DNA of 64,000 nt from Pollenia angustigena (GCA_930367215.1 OV884056.1:320632709-320696708), one strand, 5' to 3'; positions 1 through 12,898 are shown, counted from the stretch's first letter. Numbers and translations are program-made. The notes: a model not told the origin generated them from the letters alone.

Positions 1-2253
1 ACAAGTAAGGCCTAAAGGTAGGATTTTATCGGCCGTATAAAAAGGGTTTCATTATTACAACTTAACTTTTACCTACCAGGTAGGATGAACCTTAATTTAC
101 TTTATGGCTCGCTCTAGGTTAAAGTAAAGTTTTAGTAATGGAACACTTTTTATAAAGCCGGGTAAAGTCTACTTTTAGCTATCGGTACGTTGTGAAAACG
201 GGCCTAAAACAGTTAACCGAATAAAGGCCCAACCATAATATGCATAGCCTTGCTTAACCTACTGTCAAAAATTAACAAAAAGTCTCTCAAATGTATTTAA
301 AAAAACAAAAACAAAAACAAAAAACATTTGATTCCGTACGGAATGTGCGATCAGTTTCGCACTTTGCTTAAGCAAAAATTTTCTTTAAGTTCAATATGGT
401 TTGCCTCATATGATTTACATGTATTCGTACATTTGCTTAATCCCACTTAAGCACATTATGGTTGCGCCTTAAGAATTACCTTAAGCAAAAGTCTTACTTG
501 TAACCATATAAAAGCTTAAACAACAATAAACAGTGACTTTATCTTTATTAATTGTAGTAGAAATTGTAAAATATTAAATTTTTTGTTAGACGATTTTTGT
601 ATGTATTACAAAAATTAAAAATTTAAGATATAAAGGTTTTTTAAGAATATTATTTTATTTCCTTTATTCAATCTGTGATCAGAATCGATACCATCTAAAT
701 CGACTTACTAATTAAGAAGCAAAATTTCGTATTCGCTTAAAGTAAAACATGGCCAAATCAATTTTCGAATTTGAGTTCCCCTTACGTTCTTTTACCTTTA
801 AATTTTGGCGCCCTTCTGATTTTCTTCTTCTGCTTCTATAAAAGTACAAATCTGAATAGATGAAAAATCAAATCGTTAAGAAGAGATTTTCATGCAACAA
901 AAAATCGAAAATATGCGCTTAAAATATGCAATAAAAAATCTAAAATATGCAAAAATATGCTCTCAAAACTGAAAAAAGTTCCATTAAAAATCGTTCTAAA
1001 CCAGTGACGTCCATCTCGTGGACTAAATGAAAGAGCGTAAGAATGCGTGTGAAGAATGTGTGTGAATTTATTTCCACAATTGTGGTATGGGCTGGACACC
1101 AATGTTCTAAACCAGGGATTTCCAAAAATTTTTTTATTGAGTAGTAGTGAGTACCAGAGAGTAAAAAATTGAGAGAATGCATTCATTTACAGCCAAAATA
1201 AAATGTTAGTAATATATTTTATAAGTTGTATAACACAAAGGTACAAAATTAAAATTTTTTTTTTCGTAATAGTAGAATGCTTTTCAAATGGGACGAACTT
1301 AATTTATTACGTTGCTTGCAACAAATAAATTTTAGATCCGAAAAAATTTGTTCGCATAGGTAAGTAGTGCCGAATAAAGAGATGCACTTAAATGATTTTT
1401 TTTAGTTCAGGATAGAACTCGCCATCCAAACCTTTCCAGAACTCTACAATATTATTTTCGTCTGGAGCATTTACTTCGCTACGTAGTATGATTTGTTCTG
1501 ATTGAATATCAAATTCGTAGTTGCTTACATCGCAACGAAAAGGGTTTTCGAAAAGATCTTATAGCGGTTGTTAAATTACAAAATCTTGAAACCTGTCTTG
1601 AAAATTATTGAAAAGTGTTTCAAATATTTCGGCATATTCATATCTTTTGTCGATTTCGAGATTTCTACACTGAAAGAAAAATGCTCCATATATGTAATGA
1701 ATCATTTTCATAAAAAAAATTTCCTTGGTTAAATGAAAATTTTCATTGTCTAAATGGAATTTCATAGTTATAATGAAGTATGTATTTTCGTTAAAATCGC
1801 TTCATTGGATTTCGTAATTACGTTAAAAATTTCCATTGGATATATGGAAACTTAAGTTTGTCCAAGTTAAATAAAAAATTTTAATTGGGAACATAAAAAA
1901 ACAATATACAAACATAACTATATTCATAAATTAATACAAAACTATAGTTTCCTTAAAAAAATGTTTAATTGTTAATTAAAAATGTAAGATTTAATAATTT
2001 CATACATCTAATGCAATATGCCATTAAATTTATGAAATCAAAAATTTTTTTATAAAAGCAACATATTTCAATAATTAATTGGCTTCATAAATTTAAATTT
2101 TCATTATGACAATGAAAAATGTCATTATAGTAATGAAACAAAAACTTTCAATCCACTTTCAACCAACGTTGTTATTGTTGTTAAGGACAATTTAATCTCA
2201 TATTTACGCTCTTAATTGAGTAAAAAACATAGTTTTTTATCCAAAAACTGCAC
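1..2253. other. AT-rich stretch with no gene recognised
   Basis: I see no convincing coding region, RNA gene or bounded mobile element here. Open frames are short and low in complexity. The phrase gttctaaacca recurs near 990 and 1,101, which hints at an old local duplication, but no element boundary is visible. Confidence 0.5.
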
Positions 2254-2380
2254 TGCCCCGGTAGGCTAGCTGGTAGTGAGCTAGTCTATCAGCACCGAGG
2301 TTGCGCGATCGATTCCCGCCCAGAGACAGAAAAAACAATAAAAAAAAAAAAAAAAATAAAAAAATATAAAAAAAAATTTT
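2254..2380 (+). mobile_element. tRNA-derived SINE-like insertion with A-rich tail
   Basis: A GC-richer island reads like a degenerate tRNA gene. A box-A-like segment (ggctagctggtagtgagc, 2273-2290) is followed about 30 bases later by a box-B-like segment (gcgatcgattccc) near 2304. It runs directly into a long A-rich tail (2330-2380). tRNA-like head plus poly-A tail is the standard architecture of a tRNA-derived SINE. No clear target duplication was found and the tRNA fold is imperfect, so a decayed tRNA pseudogene is the alternative. Confidence 0.5.
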
Positions 2381-2997
2381 TTTTACTTTATTGAAAGTAT
2401 TCATCCAATGAATAATATTCATAGATCTAATTTTAATGAAACAGGTTTCATTGATCCAACGAAGCCCTGCATAGGTTCCTTTTTAATGCAATTTTTCATG
2501 GGATTAATGTTAAAATTCATTGGTATTGCGAAGAAAATTCTTTCAGTGTATAAACAAGTGAAGTTCACTTTTTGCAAAAATGACACCGAGGCCCCAAATC
2601 TTTGGGGGCCCATAAAAAAAGTGCATGACTTTGGGCAAAACTGGGAGACACGGGTCTTTTTTTTTTTTTGATATTTTATCTCGTAGTGCATTACCATGCG
2701 TAATGCACACCATGGTGTTTGTATATGGTTATTTTTCCATGACTTAAAAAATTACACCCAGTGTAATACTATATATGTAGCAGCATTAGCATCTTATATC
2801 ATTTATATATGGAAAACCATTCACAATTGCGTTCCACAGACCGTCGTAGACAATTTTTAAAGTGATCAGCTTTGAAGTGTGTTAGTGAAATATTCAACAA
2901 CGTATCATAAACCCAAAAGATATCTCAGTCAAATCTGCAATACCAAGTTTACTGGGGGAAGATTTTAATGTATCCACATTTAATTGGGCTTTTGCTT
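2381..2997. other. No gene recognised
   Basis: Contains a small GC-richer patch around 2583-2655 but no bounded element or plausible coding frame. Overlapping open frames on both strands at 2408-2697 show no family motif. Confidence 0.45.
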
Positions 2998-3860
2998 TAA
3001 TCGGTTAATCGCTCGATTAATTAACCGAGGTTTTTGTTTAATAATCGGTTAATATTGCTATTGATCGGTTAACCGATTAATAAAGTTTTGTTATAAATTA
3101 AGTAATTTTAATAAATAAATATGCAAAAATTATTTAGTACATGGAGTTTATTAGTAAAAAACAACAATAACATAACAAACGAAACAATTCTTGGACTAAA
3201 ATGAGCAAACAAAAAAAATTCAATACTAATTAATACAAATGGCTATTCCCACAGAATGTTCTACTAGGATGAAAAAATTGAATGTTGATAGTCATCGTCT
3301 TTTATTGTTAATTATTATAAAAAAAGTCTATGTTTTTATAAAAAAAATGGTTTCATAGAATATCTCAGCTGTTTTACTTGAGGAAATTGGGCTGCACGCA
3401 GAGAAAAATATGGTTGGGCATTGTTACGGCAACAACACTTTGTTTAATCTAACAATATATTGTTGTCGTACACAAATAATTGTTATTTTTATTTAATATC
3501 AACAATATTTTAGTTACTGTAAACATATCAATGTTTATCGCAATTATAAATTTCAGTATCGTTGACCGAAAAAAATTATTTTTCTAACAACTAAATTATG
3601 ATAACTTTCAAAACATATTATAGTACTCACAGCCATATCATGATATTTAATAGCCATAATATGATAACTTTCTATACATTAATCATACTATGTTTAAGAT
3701 GCAATCAAACTATTTTTACTCTAATAATATTATGTTAGCGACATTTGTAAAATAATTTTGAATCAGTTGTGTCGTTTGTTTTATATGTGATCGGTTAAAC
3801 TATTTAAAGATAAATTCACATAAAAAAAATAAGTTTACAGAAATTAAAATATTAAAATAT

Positions 3861-4167
3861 TAGCGGAGTTCATTCGGTTTTAGTGATGTAATAGTGCAAA
3901 TGCAAAATATCGTAGTTTTTTTGTAATATCAAACAACAAAACACACAGAGATTTCGTCATATTTCATAAAAGTGTTACGATATTTCTGTGGTTTTCATGG
4001 GCAACGGCGTATGTCTTAAAAAAAATGTTTCAGGCAAGCCGAAAACCATTCAAGATCAAATGGGATGGGTATTGCACTTTTTAAACTTTGTGATTACGTT
4101 AAAAAATCGGAATTGATCCACAGATCTTGCATTTGCTCTTTTGCAAGCCTTATATTGAACTCCGCTA
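3861..4167. mobile_element. MITE, TAGCGGAGTTCA ends
   Basis: It begins TAGCGGAGTTCA and ends TGAACTCCGCTA, a perfect 12-bp terminal inverted repeat. Just inside, both ends carry GCAAATGCAA-type sequence in inverted orientation. At 307 bp with no coding frame it fits a MITE. A second copy of one end and the interior lies at 43905-44079. The target duplication is not resolved. Confidence 0.65.
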
Positions 4168-4275
4168 TTTAATTAACATTAAGAAAAATTGTAAAAAGCC
4201 ACAAAATAAGAAATCGATGCAAAAAAATGTTAATTTATTTTGTATTTTTATGACAGTTATGAAAGGGGCTGTATC

Positions 4276-4450
4276 ATAATATGATTGCTTCTAAATTTAT
4301 TATGATTAACAGGATGATAATATGATTACTTCTTAGCTTTTTATGATTATAATGACAATAATATGATTAGTTCTTAACTTATTATGATTAGCATGACAAT
4401 AATTTGATTACTTCTTAACTTAGTATGATTAACAGAATAATAATATGATT
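4276..4450. repeat. 41-bp tandem minisatellite
   Basis: The phrase atgatta(c/g)ttctta recurs with exact 41-base spacing (starts near 4281, 4322, 4363, 4404, with the next atgatt at 4445). Units consist of atatgatt, an acttcttaactt-like core, ttatgatta and acaataat, with scattered substitutions. It sits entirely inside the TIR element 3395-4602 and probably expanded within it. Confidence 0.75.
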
Positions 4451-5333
4451 AAGGGAAAAATATTATGCTGTAATATTACGAATATATTTAGTCATAATAT
4501 GATTGAATAATAATCTTAATATGGTGACTACAATCATGAATCTTATCATAATATGTTGCTCTTAGAATATGTTTACCACAACCATGTTTTTTCTTCGCGT
4601 GTGGAAACTGGAAAATTTAATATTTTTTAAAGCTACATCTAAATACATTTTTATATAATTATGATTGGACTTTTTCTTCACAATCTCTCCAGTATTAAGT
4701 TTTTTGTTTAGGAAATTTTAAGGAATTTTTGGGAAAATTCATTGTAATAATAATAAAAAAACAAATGGAAAAATCGTAAGTTCGCGGACCCGTACGTTCG
4801 AAAAATACATGCATACTTTTTGTTTTTTGTGAGAGAATAATAACTCTCCCTCTAAGAAGCACTTAAAGAAATTTTTGTGTTAGTTTCTTGTTTTTAAAAT
4901 CAATCTGGCTATTAATGTAAAAACTCAAAACATAAGTGTATGTTTTATATAAAATAAAAAACAAAAAATCATTAAAACTAAAAAAATCACATTCTTCAAG
5001 AAAAATAAAAAAAAACTATAATTTCATTTAAACGTGTTAAGCTATTGAAACAAAACAAAACTTAAACTTAAACAATTCCTCAAAAAAAATAAAAAAAAAA
5101 AACTATAATTTCATTAACATTCGGGCTTGGCAAAAAATTTCGGCAAACAAGAAATTAAATTCCCATTCTTCTTTAAACATTTCTCGCAGTGGAATTCTAA
5201 AGCAAGCGTCAACAGAACCTTCTTGTTTAAATGTTTGTTTGTTTTTTACAAAGTGAGAGCGAATATTATTGTGAGAAAAAAAGCACGGTGTAGTACTTTA
5301 GCCGGTCTCTGGTTTCAATGTTTAGCATTTAAA

Positions 5334-5837
5334 GCCTGGTACTCTGTTCAACATTTCACGTGAAATGCTGTCAAAATGCATATGAAAAAAACTTGTGAGG
5401 AATATCTATGAAATAATGTTGATGGAGTTGTACTCTGTTTATTTTGTGAAAAAGTACCGAAATGTTTCTGGCAACATTTTTTTTACAACCGCGAAATAAT
5501 GTAAGCTGCCTTTATTTCACGTGGAATTTTAAGCAAAAGCAAAAAAGTATGAACTTAATATTCAAAAAAGAAATAAAAAATTAAAATAACACAATCGGTA
5601 ACAGTTTTTTATCCGTATTTACTTTTTTTATTAAATTTTTTATTAAAAAAAATAATTTTAGTAAAATACATGTGGCGTTTGTTTACATACACGAAACAGT
5701 GTAGCATACTTTAAAGGAATAAAAACGTCAAATTGTACAAACTCGCAAGATTGGTAACATTGATAAATGCCAAAATTTTCGTGTGGAATAATCAATGTTG
5801 CTCAACATTTTTCACAAATTTGAACAGAGTACTAGGC
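5334..5837. mobile_element. MITE with GCCTRGTACTCTGTTCAA ends
   Basis: The left end reads GCCTGGTACTCTGTTCAAC and the right end is the inverse of GCCTAGTACTCTGTTCAAA. Beside both outer ends is TTAA-like sequence (tttaaa on the left, ttaa on the right), which could be a TTAA duplication, but the left side is off by one base. There is no coding frame; about 500 bp. Confidence 0.55.
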
Positions 5838-6527
5838 TTAAGCGATTATTTTCTTTAGTTTTGTTAAATCTTGACTTGGAAAAAATGTTTGCACTTATCG
5901 AAGATGTTGGAGAAATCCAAGGCAATCCATAATACAGAATATCAAATTTCTGAGTCTCTTTCCTGGATTTCTCTAATTATTAATAAATTAATTTTTTAAA
6001 ATGTTGATCACGTCTAATTGTTTCGGTTACTATCGAGGGTTTCTTCTGTTGTCAGGTCATCATCTGGCATAGCTCAGCACCGCACATTCTGCAAAAAAGT
6101 TTATTTCCGAATCCCTTAGTTTCTGTTTTTGTACTGTATTTTAAGAATGTATTGCAAAAAGAAAATATATTGTATGAAAAATATTTTCTGAACACATACC
6201 TTTTGAATATGAGACGAAACAAATAATAAAAACACAAACAAATTTGTTATAATACTAAAAAAAATTAAATATTTTGTTATATCGGTTAATCGGTTTATCG
6301 ACTGAAATTAACCGGTTTAATCGTTAATCGAAAAAACGCAATTTTAAATTAACCGATCAGCTAATCAGGTAGCAATTAATCGGTTAAAAAAAATTTATCT
6401 GAAAACGCCAAAGGTACCCGGGTACCTTGCCATTCACATACGGGTTAAAAGCCCATTCATTCAGACACCTTTTATAATAGAAACAATTAAAAATATAAAA
6501 AGTGTTTTGGTTTTATTAAGCTACAAA

Positions 6528-6629
6528 ATGTTCAATTCTAAAAGCAAGCTTGTGGAATTTCAAAACTTCCTTGTTGGAAATAGACCCAAGTTATTGAAAA
6601 AGCGTACTGATTTTGTTGTTTTAACAAAC
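6528..6629 (+). CDS. Possible isolated first exon of unknown protein
   Basis: An ATG at 6528 opens 34 codons that run exactly to a consensus 5' splice site (GTAAGT at 6630). The segment is less AT-biased than its surroundings. The predicted peptide starts MFNSKSKLVEFQNF and shows no family motif I recognise. No downstream exon could be identified, so this may be chance or the remnant of a transposon gene. Confidence 0.2.
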
Positions 6630-8394
6630 GTAAGTGTAAAATTTGATAACAATTTTGCTTTCATTTTGATTCAGTCCCATACTTCTATTAATTTTTTTTT
6701 TGGTTCAATATGTCAAATTATGAGTTAATAGTTTAGTTATAATAATTCCCAAAAGTTTTAACATAACAAATTTGGCTTTTTGCGAATCTTTTACACTTTT
6801 ACAATAGCATTTTTTTCAGTGTATTTTAAAGTAAAATAGAGAGTAAGTGATTTTTATTTAAACTTTTTTTTTGCTTACAAAGAAAAATTTATAAAAATAT
6901 TTAAACTTATTGTTATTGTGATTTAGTATTTTTGTTTTGCGAAAAATTAATAGTTGAAACACGTTTTCTATTGTTCATGATTCGCTTAAGAAAATTGTCA
7001 ATTAGATTGTTTTTGTTTTTTGCATAATTAACAAACGAAAATGCAATTAATAACAATTTATGTTGTTTCTAATTTGCAATAACATGTCGTAGTAGCATTT
7101 CAATAAATTATAAAGAAATATGTACTTTCGATTGCTTTAAGAGAAGGTATGCTAAGTGCAAGCATAAAATAATTTTTTTGCAATAGTTTGAAAAAAAATT
7201 CTAAAATACACAGTTTTCAAAACAATCGTTATGAATTAGGAGCATTTTAGCGTAATTATTTTATTAATTAAGTATATAAAAAAATTAATATAAAAAAAAA
7301 AAAAAATACCAGATCACTATGCACTGAAGGGCAAAAATATTCTAAGAACCGAAAAAAGTGTCTGCCTTAGACCAACTTTGTTTAACCTTTGCCTTACCAA
7401 TACCCACCCAGGTGACCATTTTGGTATTATGTAGTAAACAACATATCATATTCAAACAAGTTCAACGGAAAAGTTTTTGAATACCCATTCATTACTGTCT
7501 GCACTGCAGCCGCTAATGCGTACACGTAGAGAAAAACATGGTTAAAAACATAACAATGTCAACAAACATACTGTTGTCAGTCTTTTCATAATTTTTTTCA
7601 CGATTAATCTAATTTGGAATCTTTTTTTCCCTAACTGCCTGTTCATCTATTTCCGAACGAAGAATTCGATCACTAAGCACACATATCAAACAAAAACAAA
7701 TTATAAAATATTGTTTAAAACTATTAAATATTGTTTTTGTTTTACATGTAAGTTAAGCAAACGAAGTCTTCGTTCGAAATCCAATAGCCATCAAACGATG
7801 TTAAGAAGCAGCATTATAAAAAAGCGTTCAAAACAGATTGCTTAGAAACGCTCTTTAAACATGAGAGAACTTTAGCATCATGTTTGTTTTGATGTTTAGC
7901 TTTTCATGTCATGTGACAATAAAATTTTAACCTTTCATCCTTGAAACTTCGAATAGAGTTGAATTTAACAATATAATTTTTTAATAAAATTTTGCTTAAA
8001 CTACACAACAGATTATGGTTACTTTAACGATATTATTGTCACCGGCAAACATTTAAATGGTTTAATTTCTCCTCCATATTATGGTTCTCTTCAAAACATG
8101 TTACGATTAATAATAACAATAATATGTTTGAAGTAGACGGAACAGAAATTGTATTTTCTTAGTCGTTATTGATAATAATCGATTACTATTGACAGTCACT
8201 TGATATTTTTAGTTGACGTCGAGTATAATTGTCTCTGTTTTAGACGACAGGAAATTTTGCGCCGACTCAAATGAGAGTTAAAGAAGTTTTAAATAAAATG
8301 TAAACATATTCATTAAACACGTTTAAGATAAAAAAATTTTAATTTCAAAGAAGTTATGGGCACAAATTTTATAAGTATGTAAATTAAACACATA
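6630..8394. other. No gene recognised; one end of a dispersed TIR family
   Basis: Very AT-rich. At 7525 acacgtagagaaaaacatgg matches the terminal repeat of the elements at 3395-4602 and 24420-24585, but I could not find its partner end, so it is probably a truncated copy. Nothing else is supportable. Confidence 0.45.
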
Positions 8395-9628
8395 CAGCCG
8401 TATTCATTATGAAAATTTGGCATGAAGTTGGCACACAGTTTAATTATAATACACTCACCAAACTCTGGCTAACGACTTGCTAAACTTGTGAAAACAGCTG
8501 TTTAATCCCAGTAAAAAATGGTGCTTACTGGTAAGCAGGTTTGTAAGGGAGAGAAGCACAATTCCCCCTTACAAACCTGCTTACAAGAGGCATGATTTTT
8601 ATATGGCGAATTCCCACTTGGAAGCACTACTTTTTTGTAAAATCACTGCGTTTTTCATGGCTTACATTATTCCGCTAAGGAAGAGCTTCCAATAACCGCA
8701 GCTTTCATACCTTTGAAACACACAACACAGTTAATATGTAATTTTTAAAATAGAACGAAACTGTACGCAAATTAAAAAGAAAACAACAACAAATCTTGTA
8801 ATTGACCACACAAAAATTTGCTTGCGTCCTCTCTGCTCAAAAACAATTTGCCGACTGATTGCGTAATAAAAAAGAAGTAATTTTAAGCATCTGTTGTTTT
8901 CGATTACATGTCGGGAATAATCGTAAACACATTTTGAAATCATTGCAATACAACGTGCTTCCATGTAAGGGGTTAACAGAAGCACTTTGAACTTTGGTCG
9001 TAAATTTTTTCTTTTAAATAATCATTTCAACTACTCCCTTACAACCTGCTTACTTATAAGGGATTATGCGAAGCTATTAAATAATTTTCATTTACTTATA
9101 TTAAAAATTGACTTCAATGGTTTTCGCTTCCCTGTTGCTTCTAAGTAGTATGTAATAGCCAGCGCAGATATCAGCGCTCTTGTACTTTTCTTGCTTCCGA
9201 AAACCTTAAAATTTTTTACTGGGATGTTAAACAATTTGGTTGGTTTTATTTAAACTATTACTGTTTTATTTTATATTATTTTATTTTATTTTATTTTTAT
9301 ATCTTTTTTTTATTTTAATTTAAAAACCTTTAAAATTGTTATATCGACCCATTTGCGCGAAATTATCGTATGTGAGAAAAACACAAAAAAATTTACAAAA
9401 AAAAGACAAACCAGCGATGTTTAATGCAAACGAATTGCATTTTTGAGTAATACAATGTGGCATCATAAAAAATTCAGAGTTGACTTATTAAAAGTGGGCA
9501 GATGGAGAAAAGTTCGTTATGAATTAACTCTGCGCCAACAAGCTGCTTACCTTAATCGGCATTCTAGTTAGCAGCTCGTTGTTCGTAGTGTACAAACTGT
9601 GGCTAACTTTTTGTTATGAATACGGCTG
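8395..9628. mobile_element. TIR element, CAGCCGTATTCAT ends, 3-bp duplication
   Basis: It starts CAGCCGTATTCATTATG and ends with the inverse of CAGCCGTATTCATAACA. It is flanked on both sides by ATA, consistent with a 3-bp target duplication. The interior is non-coding and contains the nested element at 8507-9223. Superfamily is uncertain. Confidence 0.6.
8507..9223. mobile_element. Nested TIR element, CCCAGTAAAAAAT ends
   Basis: The left end is CCCAGTAAAAAATGG and the right end is the inverse of CCCAGTAAAAAATTT. It is flanked by AT on both sides, a possible 2-bp duplication. Near the left end a sub-terminal palindrome (gcaggtttgtaaggg / cccttacaaacctgc, about 8537-8583) adds secondary structure. 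No transposase seen. It belongs with three other elements in this window that have CCC...GGG tips and 2-bp flanking repeats. Confidence 0.6.
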
Positions 9629-9631
9629 ATA

Positions 9632-9811
9632 ATGTTTACTTTGCGCATACGGTTTACAAAGACAGCCGGACAACGTTAGATCGACTTAAAAGGTGATTCT
9701 GAGTCGATCGGTATACAAAAAGGTGGGTCTAGGACCAATATTTAAATGTGTTACAACTTTCATCACAAACGCAAAATAACCTCATCACTATTGTGGTGGG
9801 GGTATAAAAAC
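9632..9811 (+). repeat. Truncated copy of dispersed repeat ending ggtataaaaac
   Basis: Matches the 3' part of the repeat at 10684-11653. Both have a gatcggta(t/c)ac segment, gtgggtctagg or a variant, a gtgttacaa segment, and the terminal ctattgtggtg...gggtataaaaac. Only the last ~180 bases are present. Confidence 0.6.
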
Positions 9812-10683
9812 TAAAAAAAGTGGAGTTATTGCGTTTTGTTATGGACCTTCTCAATTGTTTGTTTTCCGTTATAAAAGAAGAATATTCACAATGACCAAAT
9901 AATGTCATTCTTTGCTGTACGTTATAACCACCTTTTAGTGTATGCAACTTTTGGGGGGAAGGGCCTACAAATGTAATAGTCCAAACCAAAATAAGTGTTT
10001 TCCTTCTAACGCTTTTTCTTAGTTGTCGAAGACCATAAATTATTTCCAAGCAATTTCGCTAAATTAATAAACTAATTTATTTTGAAACATTTGAATATTG
10101 TTTTTCTATAGTAACGAGTCTACTAATTGGCAACTTAATACAACTTTGTCTTCTTATTTGTTTAAAGATTAATCGAGTGTGTTAATTATCTCAATATAAT
10201 TTGTTTGAAACTTTAATGACCATTTATACTTCTGAAATGTTTTTCAATATGGCTTTCCTTCAATCCAGTGTCAGCTGAAATATACAACGTGTCATTGACA
10301 CAAAAGTACGTTTTATTAAGAAAAAATTTAATTTTAGGTTTTTGTTTCTTTATTTTTAATTAAATTTATTAAGCGACGTTTTATCCCAAAATCTTAGTAT
10401 ACAATTTTTTTTTTGGGTGTTTTAAAATAACAAGTTATTTTTGAAATTTTTTTTCAATATTATTTTTAATGCACATCCACAACTACATGCAAATGATTTG
10501 TTTTAATTTAATTTTGTATCTTTAAGCGAAAAACCAGTTGAAGTTTTATATTCGCCGAATCTTATGTACCCTTTATTTTACTATTTAAAAAACAAAATGT
10601 TTTTAATTTTCGATTTCTCGTTCTGATTTGGCAGAAGATCTGAATTTTCTTTTCTGTCGCTCACAATTCAGCCTCCAAAATAA
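9812..10683. other. No gene recognised
   Basis: AT-rich sequence without a plausible coding frame, tRNA or element boundary. Confidence 0.45.
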
Positions 10684-11653
10684 GTTTTTATACCTTCCAC
10701 CTCCACTAGTGGTGAATGAGCGTAAAGTTGTTCATTCCGTTTGAAGCTTTTTTGCTATTTATCTCAGACTCGAAAAAGAATATAAATGTATATTATGGCT
10801 TCTTGGGTAATTCGATTTAGCCATGGCCGTCTGTTGAAAACACGCTCATTTTCGAAAAACTTAACAGAAAAGAACCATGTTGGTGTCAAATTGCTTTTTA
10901 GTTTGGGATTGAAATTCAGCAAAATCGGTTCAGTTGGATAAGAGTTATGAATCCAAATGTGAAACCGCCACCCTAAAAAAATTATAATTTTTTTTTACAA
11001 AAACTAACAAAATGATGGTTTAATGTACGTACTGATAAAAGATTTTTCTCAAATTCGAATGACTAGAAATCTTTCTACTTAATTTCGTGAAGATCGGTCC
11101 ATAATTAAGCATATGTCCCATATAAAGCCCACTTCAGAATTATTCTAACTGTCGGTAAGCTTTCAACCGAAATTATTTAAATTATTCTAGGAAGAAAAAC
11201 TCTTTCCATTTAATCGTAAACAAAAAGTCGATTAATTAGAAAAATCGGATTTTCGGGTAACATTTTTGTGGGGACTAGGTAAAATTAGGCACATTTGTAT
11301 GGGAACTTGGAGTTGAATTAAACAATGATTTAATATCAGATAAACAAAGTAAAGGGCCAAATAAACGACTTATACTCCAAATTATCTTTAAAATTGCGAC
11401 CTGTACTTTGCGCACAAGGTTTTAATGGACAGTCAGCCGTATGAACATCGTTAATTCAACTCAGAAAGTGATTTCGAGCCAATCGGCATACTTAAAAGTG
11501 GGCCTAGTATCAACATTTTTATTCGACTCAGAAAGTGATTCCGAGGCGATCGGTACACTTAAAGGTAGGCCTATGATCAATATTTTAAGGTGTTACAAAC
11601 ATCAGCACAAATGCATAATACCCTCTCCACTATTGTGGTGTGGGTATAAAAAC
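10684..11653 (+). repeat. Dispersed fly repeat with gtttttatacc / ggtataaaaac ends
   Basis: Begins gtttttatacc with ccactagtgg close behind, and ends ccactattgtggtgtgggtataaaaac in inverse orientation, so the tips form an imperfect inverted repeat. Internal phrases such as tcgatttagccatggccgtctg (10812-10833), an aaaatcggt...gataagagttatg segment, and the closing gtgttacaaacatcagcacaaa... (11591-11612) resemble, from memory, a repeat abundant in fly genomes. Near the end a ~70-bp stretch beginning gactcagaaagtgatt is tandemly duplicated (about 11455-11575). No coding frame. Confidence 0.6.
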
Positions 11654-12040
11654 AAAACCAATTTAAGGTTCACATAAATACTTTTGTTGTTGTGTTGTTT
11701 TGTAAAAGTCCCCTTTGAATATACAATTGCCTGTAACCTTAAACGTTATAATTATTAATGTTCACTCTAATTTTTCGTTAGCTTAAATGCAAAAACCACG
11801 TAACTAACAACAAATGCGAATTCGGGGTTTTTTAATTGATTATGACGCATATCAAACAACATCATCCATGTTCTTTCCAATTTTTACTCTCAGGTAATGA
11901 AAATTAGATATTTTTTAAGCGAAAATTAGAAGTACGTAACTACAAGTGCAAGTACATTTTAAATCAAAAGCACGTAACTTCAGAGTAAATATACAAATAT
12001 GTTTGGGTAAAATAGGGAGGAAGACAAATTTATTGTTTAA
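11654..12040. other. No gene recognised
   Basis: AT-rich sequence between the dispersed repeat and the next TIR element; nothing supportable. Confidence 0.4.
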
Positions 12041-12169
12041 TGGCGATTTCTTTTCTGAGAAAAATATGTTACAGTATATACATGTTACATTTTCTAATGT
12101 TACCTATCACTTGAAGTTTTACATGTTGTGCAATTTCAATAGAACACAATTAATGCTTTTATTTACAAC

Positions 12170-12898
12170 TAGTGCTGGGAAACTATCGATAGACTATCAA
12201 TAGTCTTAAAATATCGAAAATATCGATAGGAAAAATATAAATATCGATATTTTTATTATTTAAAATACAGCTATGAAGACATCTAATAGCAGCTATACAC
12301 ACACAGTTTTTTGCCGCAAACTTTTACATGCCATTATTAATTCGCGCTGAATTACAGCAATGAATACAAACAACAAGAATGGCAAGTGGTATGGATTGCT
12401 TAGCAGTGCTTTTTACTGCTAATTAAAGGCCTTTAAGTCGAAATTTGTAAATGTTTATATAGGGACTGAAATGTCAAACATTTTTGCAATGTTGAAAAAA
12501 AAAATGCAAATCCAAATGCAATTGCAAGCATAGGGCAAAACAATGAACGACCATTAGAGGATAAGTCCGCTAGATTGAGTACCTTTTTGGGTTTAGAATT
12601 TAAAAATTTTTTAAAGTTGCAATGGAATATCTTATAGTCCCTGTTACTTCGGTTCCTTCAGAAAGGTACTTATCAGTTTTTAAAAAATAGCCATCTAAAA
12701 AAACGTGCGTATAAACATACATCTCATACATTCAATAAAGTGATGAAAACAACGGACTGTAGCCTTATAAAAAAATAATTAAAGTTCTCCTGCACAAGTA
12801 CAAACATTCAGTCGATAGTAATATCGATATATCGATAGTGAAATCTGAGCTATCGATAAATATAGATAGTAGAAAATATCGATATTATCCCAGCACTA
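12170..12898. mobile_element. Degenerate hAT element with perfect 8-bp TSD
   Basis: Terminal inverted repeats are TAGTGCTGGGA on both sides, followed by TATCGATA-rich subterminal sequence at both ends. The flanking 8-mer tttacaac occurs at 12162-12169 and 12899-12906. TAGNG-type tips plus an 8-bp duplication are diagnostic of hAT transposons. The 729-bp body is too short for a full transposase but retains a C-terminal motif (see 12637-12690). Confidence 0.85.
12637..12690 (+). pseudogene. hAT transposase C-terminal dimerisation motif remnant
   Basis: Translation gives VPVTSVPSERYLSVF followed shortly by a stop. This matches the conserved P-x-S-x-P-S-E-R-x-(F/L)-S block of the hATC dimerisation domain. 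Upstream codons around 12545-12590 (a short RPLEDKSARL-like stretch) may belong to the same gene but the frame is broken. It lies inside the hAT element above, supporting that assignment. Confidence 0.65.

Larger units (their letters stand above)
3395..4602. mobile_element. TIR element, CACGCAGAGAAAAA-type ends
   Basis: The left end reads CACGCAGAGAAAAATATGG. The reverse complement of the right end reads CACGCGAAGAAAAAACATGG. The interior is rich in ATAATATG/CATATTAT phrases and has no coding capacity, so it is non-autonomous. The same end sequence appears at 7525 and bounds the small element at 24420-24585, so this is a dispersed family. It contains the nested element 3861-4167 and a 41-bp minisatellite. 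Confidence 0.6.
2998..6385. mobile_element. Candidate large TIR element with ATCGGTTAA-rich ends
   Basis: The two ends (2998-3105 and 6280-6385) are both packed with variants of ATCGGTTAA / TTAACCGAT and are roughly inverted relative to each other. Each inner edge leads into a TAACAAAA/TTTTGTTATA-type sequence. The interior carries no transposase I can recognise and holds at least three other inverted-repeat elements. The terminal repeats are degenerate and no target duplication is clear, so two independent repeat fragments remain possible. Confidence 0.35.

Noticed and set aside
2408..2697. Overlapping open frames on both strands
   Set aside because: No motif, low-complexity ends (phenylalanine or lysine runs from homopolymers) and no splice or promoter context.
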